NCBI GenBank assembly: GCA_015663215.1
Contig: DQSP01000059.1
Coordinates: 1 to 8,109, forward strand
Source: Sulfurimonas sp.
Lineage (GTDB): Bacteria > Campylobacterota > Campylobacteria > Campylobacterales > Sulfurimonadaceae
DNA length: 8,109 nucleotides
Direction of reading: 5' to 3'
Notes under the pieces: generated by a model
What the model was told of the DNA's origin: nothing
The model's database searches: none
What the model saw: the letters and a program-made list of their open reading frames with translations, nothing else
Shown here: piece after piece, positions 5,942-8,109 of the stretch
Numbering within the stretch: the first letter of the stretch is position 1
How the letters are laid out: every line of letters begins with the position of its first letter
Made by a program: the position numbers and the translations under genes

Positions 5942-6989
5942 CCATTTGTGCAGCAACTTCCGCAGCAAAATCTTCTTCTTTTTTCTCTATTCCATCACCA
6001 ACTTCAAAACGAATAAATTCAGTAATTTTGGCAGTTCCACCAGCAGCTTTTGCTGCTTTTTCAACTGCTTGAGCAACTGTTAATTTATCGTCCATAACAA
6101 AGTTTTGGTCAAGTAAACATTGCTCTTTATCAAGAGTAGTGTTATCAGAGATAAAACGAGCTAAAGATCCAGGAACGATTTTGTCCCAGATTTTTTCAGG
6201 TTTACCTTGCTCTTTAAGAGTAGTTTTGATGTCAGCTTCAGCTTTTGCTAAAACTTCTTCAGTAAGCTGACTCATAGAGACATAAGTAGGTACATTTTTA
6301 AGAGGTTTCTTTAAACGAACTAACTCTTCATTCTCTTTTTTGATAACTTCGATACGACCGATAGTTTCACTCTCAACATAAGCAGCATCTAAATCCTTAT
6401 AAGAAAGAGTAGTTGGTTTCATAGCTGATGCATGCATAGCAACTTGCTTTAAAAATGGTCTCATAGCTTGAGCAGTTTTTTCACTATCACACTTTGCAGC
6501 AACGATAACAGCAATGCGATTGTTTGAGTGAATGTAACCATTTAAAGAAGTAGTAGCATCAGCATTAAGAGTAGCAAAACGTCTCATCTCAATTTTTTCA
6601 CCGATTTTGATTACTTCAGCTTGAAAAGTTGCACCGAAAGCAGAAGCATTAAATGCAGCCACATCAGCTGGCTGATCATCATAAACAGCTTGAGTTGCAT
6701 CTTTTACTAGTTGTTGAAAACCTTCATTTTGAGCAACAAAGTCAGTCTCAGAGTTAATTTCTATAACTGTAGCCTTAGAAAAGTCATCAGCGATAACGAT
6801 TCCAGCAAGACCTTCAGCCGCAATTCTATCAGCTTTTTTAGCTGCTTTAGCGATACCACGAGCCTTTAAAAGTTCAGTCGCCTTAGCCATGTCTCCATCA
6901 GCTTCAACAAGAACTTTTTTACAATCCATCATAGGAGCATCAGTAGAAGCGCGAAGTTCCTTTACCATAGCTGCCGTAACTGCTGCCAT
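5937..6989 (-). CDS. tsf: Translation elongation factor Ts
   Basis: EF-Ts exchanges GDP for GTP on EF-Tu in the cytoplasm. The 350-residue product has an N-terminal UBA-like EF-Tu-binding module (residues 1 to about 50, with [14 protein letters not shown] at 20-33). The signature TDFV (82-85) enters the EF-Tu nucleotide site, and the core has MHASAMKP (185-192). The later segments [14 protein letters not shown] (261-274), [14 protein letters not shown] (292-305) and the C-terminal [17 protein letters not shown] follow. It is longer than the E. coli protein (about 283), mainly through extra residues around 205-245, a size I recall as usual for Campylobacterota. The ATG lies 2 nt after the rpsB stop. 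AAGGA inside the end of rpsB sits 9 nt upstream, so translation of the two is probably coupled. Confidence 0.97.
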   Translation of the reverse strand: MAAVTAAMVKELRASTDAPMMDCKKVLVEADGDMAKATELLKARGIAKAAKKADRIAAEGLAGIVIADDFSKATVIEINSETDFVAQNEGFQQLVKDATQAVYDDQPADVAAFNASAFGATFQAEVIKIGEKIEMRRFATLNADATTSLNGYIHSNNRIAVIVAAKCDSEKTAQAMRPFLKQVAMHASAMKPTTLSYKDLDAAYVESETIGRIEVIKKENEELVRLKKPLKNVPTYVSMSQLTEEVLAKAEADIKTTLKEQGKPEKIWDKIVPGSLARFISDNTTLDKEQCLLDQNFVMDDKLTVAQAVEKAAKAAGGTAKITEFIRFEVGDGIEKKEEDFAAEVAAQMG

Positions 6990-6991
6990 AA

Positions 6992-7762
6992 TTAAGCTTC
7001 CTTTGTAGCTGCTGGAGCTTCTGTTGTTTCAGCTGCTGCTTCTACTACTTCTTCTTCAGTCTGCTCTTCTTCAGCAGGTGCATCACGAAGTGCTTTACCT
7101 TCGTTGATTGCAGCAGTCATTTCACGACAAAAAAGTTGAATTGAGCGAATCGCATCATCATTACCAGGAATTGGATAATCAATTAAATCTGGATCACAGT
7201 TAGTATCTAGTGGAGCGATAACTGGGATTTTAAGACATCTTGCTTCTAAAACAGCGATGTGCTCTTTTACTGCATCAACAACAAAAAGCATATCAGGAAG
7301 TTTCTTCATGTTACGGATACCACCGAAATATGCTTCAAGTTTAACTTTTTTACGTAATAACATTAGTTTTTCTTTTTTTGTAAGAAGATCGATTTGACCA
7401 TTCTCTTCCATCTCAGAAATAATGTCTAGTTTACGAATAGACTTTTGAATAGTTGGGAAGTTAGTAAGCATACCACCTAACCATCTGTTGTCTACATAAG
7501 GCATATTACAGTCTATAGCCGCTTGTCTTACAGAGTTACGAGCTTGTTTTTTTGTACCAACAAAAAGGATAGTTTGACCTTCTGCTGCTGCATCCATAAC
7601 GATAGTGTATGTGTTACGGAAATAACGTAGAGTCTTTTGTAAGTCAATTATATAAATGTTTTTACGAACACCAAAGATGTATTTTTTCATTTTCGGGTTC
7701 CAACGACGTGTTTGGTGTCCAAAGTGTACACCACATTCTAAAAGGTCTTTCATAGTTACCAT
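6992..7762 (-). CDS. rpsB: 30S ribosomal protein S2
   Basis: S2 binds the 30S head-body junction and is required for S1 docking. The protein starts [20 protein letters not shown], the usual S2 beginning. It continues with [24 protein letters not shown], then [20 protein letters not shown], then [30 protein letters not shown] Glu/Ala/Thr-rich acidic tail follows the core. I place the start at the ATG at 7762, giving 256 residues. AAGGA (7774-7770) lies 7 nt upstream and homologous S2 proteins begin here. A further upstream in-frame ATG at 7783 has no ribosome-binding site and would add seven residues. The gene is first in the rpsB-tsf unit and is preceded by a long structured leader. Confidence 0.97.
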   Translation of the reverse strand: MVTMKDLLECGVHFGHQTRRWNPKMKKYIFGVRKNIYIIDLQKTLRYFRNTYTIVMDAAAEGQTILFVGTKKQARNSVRQAAIDCNMPYVDNRWLGGMLTNFPTIQKSIRKLDIISEMEENGQIDLLTKKEKLMLLRKKVKLEAYFGGIRNMKKLPDMLFVVDAVKEHIAVLEARCLKIPVIAPLDTNCDPDLIDYPIPGNDDAIRSIQLFCREMTAAINEGKALRDAPAEEEQTEEEVVEAAAETTEAPAATKEA

Positions 7763-7905
7763 AGGGTAATCCTTAAATCGCATTTATGCGAAGATTTTGT
7801 TAGTTTACTTCGATAATGTCGGGCATTGACTCTCTAAAAAGAGAGTTGCACTAACTTTTGACACATATCTGTTTAATATTTTCAACTCAAATGAGGATGA
7901 AAAAT
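7763..7905 (-). promoter_or_regulatory. Structured 5' leader of rpsB, candidate S2 autoregulatory region
   Basis: If transcription starts near 7905, the leader is about 143 nt. It contains several possible hairpins: ACTCTCT/AGAGAGT with a 4-nt loop (7829-7846), CGAAG/CTTCG with a 14-nt loop (7789-7812), and CGCA/TGCG with a 4-nt loop (7779-7790). The last ends a few bases before the AAGGA site. The last two overlap by two bases, so they would be mutually exclusive or coaxial. In E. coli S2 represses its own operon through the rpsB leader; an equivalent here is inference. Confidence 0.45.
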
Positions 7906-7920
7906 CCGCGAATTATACTC
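7905..7920 (-). promoter_or_regulatory. rpsB-tsf promoter
   Basis: A perfect TATAAT (7917-7912, in GAGTATAAT) is followed by TCGCGG and then an A at 7905 as the likely start. The GC-rich discriminator between -10 and +1 stands out in this AT-rich region and is typical of promoters under stringent (ppGpp) control. No -35 consensus is seen, only AT-rich sequence upstream. Confidence 0.7.
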
Positions 7921-8109
7921 TAAATATATTTAATTTAAGCTTTTGTACCCACTATTAGAATTTATTATTAGGTAAATCCGATGAAAAATAAAAATAATCT
8001 TAATCATACGAATGTATTTGGATAGAAAATTGCTTATACTCCTAAAACAAGGAGTATTCCATCAAACAAACAAGAACCCAGAACCTAATCCAAGCTTTAA
8101 AAAATATTC
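7921..8109. other. AT-rich intergenic region upstream of rpsB
   Basis: No gene is supportable here. The stretch holds the upstream AT-rich part of the rpsB promoter, a 14-codon plus-strand ORF (7981-8025) without clear support, and an inverted repeat with an AAGGAG site near the right edge. I see no tRNA, terminator with a T run, or mobile-element terminus that can be confirmed. Confidence 0.6.
8036..8057 (+). repeat. Perfect 8-bp inverted repeat with AAGGAG at the right edge
   Basis: ATACTCCT (8036-8043) and AGGAGTAT (8050-8057) are perfectly complementary around a 6-nt loop. Neither strand has a T run after it, so it is not a typical terminator. The left arm overlaps a TGCTTATACT extended -10-like sequence (8031-8040), and the right arm contains AAGGAG. 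It could be an operator, the control region of a plus-strand gene leaving the window, or an element end. Confidence 0.5.

Noticed and set aside
7763..7783. Longer rpsB starting at the ATG at 7783
   Set aside because: No Shine-Dalgarno precedes it, while AAGGA is ideally placed for the ATG at 7762, where S2 proteins normally begin.
7829..7846. Hairpin in the rpsB leader as a terminator
   Set aside because: The 7-bp stem has no T run after it on either strand; it is better treated as leader structure.
7981..8025. 14-codon plus-strand ORF (MKNKNNLNHTNVFG)
   Set aside because: Only a weak AGG upstream, asparagine/lysine-rich as expected from AT-rich intergenic DNA, and no conserved feature visible.
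8036..8057. Inverted repeat as a rho-independent terminator
   Set aside because: Neither side is followed by a T tract, and the stem overlaps promoter-like and Shine-Dalgarno-like sequences.
8042..8107. C-terminal end of a minus-strand gene (IFFKAWIRFWVLVCLMEYSLF)
   Set aside because: About 21 codons open to the window edge are too few, and the opposite strand reads as plausibly; it cannot be decided from this window.

Overview
The window looks like a chromosome segment from a Campylobacterota (epsilonproteobacterial) species, probably free-living and Sulfurimonas-like. It is AT-rich, and its extended TATAAT boxes lack clear -35 elements. The order argS-tatA-gmk-(acidic protein)-fliR-(ABC ATPase)-[ndh]-tsf-rpsB matches the order I recall for Campylobacter jejuni (roughly Cj1175c-Cj1182c), apart from the ndh-type gene. 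The genus is inferred from recall, not from a search.

Every well-supported gene is on the minus strand, so the region reads from right to left. Positions 7763-8109 are non-coding or unassigned. They hold the rpsB promoter (TATAAT with a GC-rich discriminator), a leader of about 143 nt with several hairpins, and a possible divergent plus-strand start at the right edge. rpsB (S2) and tsf (EF-Ts) follow, 2 nt apart, and end at a strong intrinsic terminator (5872-5907). Next comes a type II NADH dehydrogenase-like flavoprotein gene, then a LolD/MacB-type ABC ATPase gene. Each of these two has TATAAT only 5-6 nt before its ATG and no Shine-Dalgarno, so both may start as leaderless mRNAs. Then come fliR (flagellar export gate), a ChePep-like chemotaxis regulator with a degenerate receiver domain and a long glutamate-rich repeat region, gmk (guanylate kinase), tatA with its own promoter, and the 5' part of argS, which runs off the left edge.

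Functionally, the window mixes translation (S2, EF-Ts, ArgRS), nucleotide supply (Gmk), respiration (NDH-2-like), envelope transport (ABC ATPase, TatA) and motility (FliR, ChePep-like). The items most worth a second look are the ChePep-like protein with its in-frame DNA repeats, the paired leaderless starts, the ndh gene inserted into a conserved cluster with a CxxC tail, and the structured rpsB leader. I found no mobile element, CRISPR array, tRNA or rRNA.
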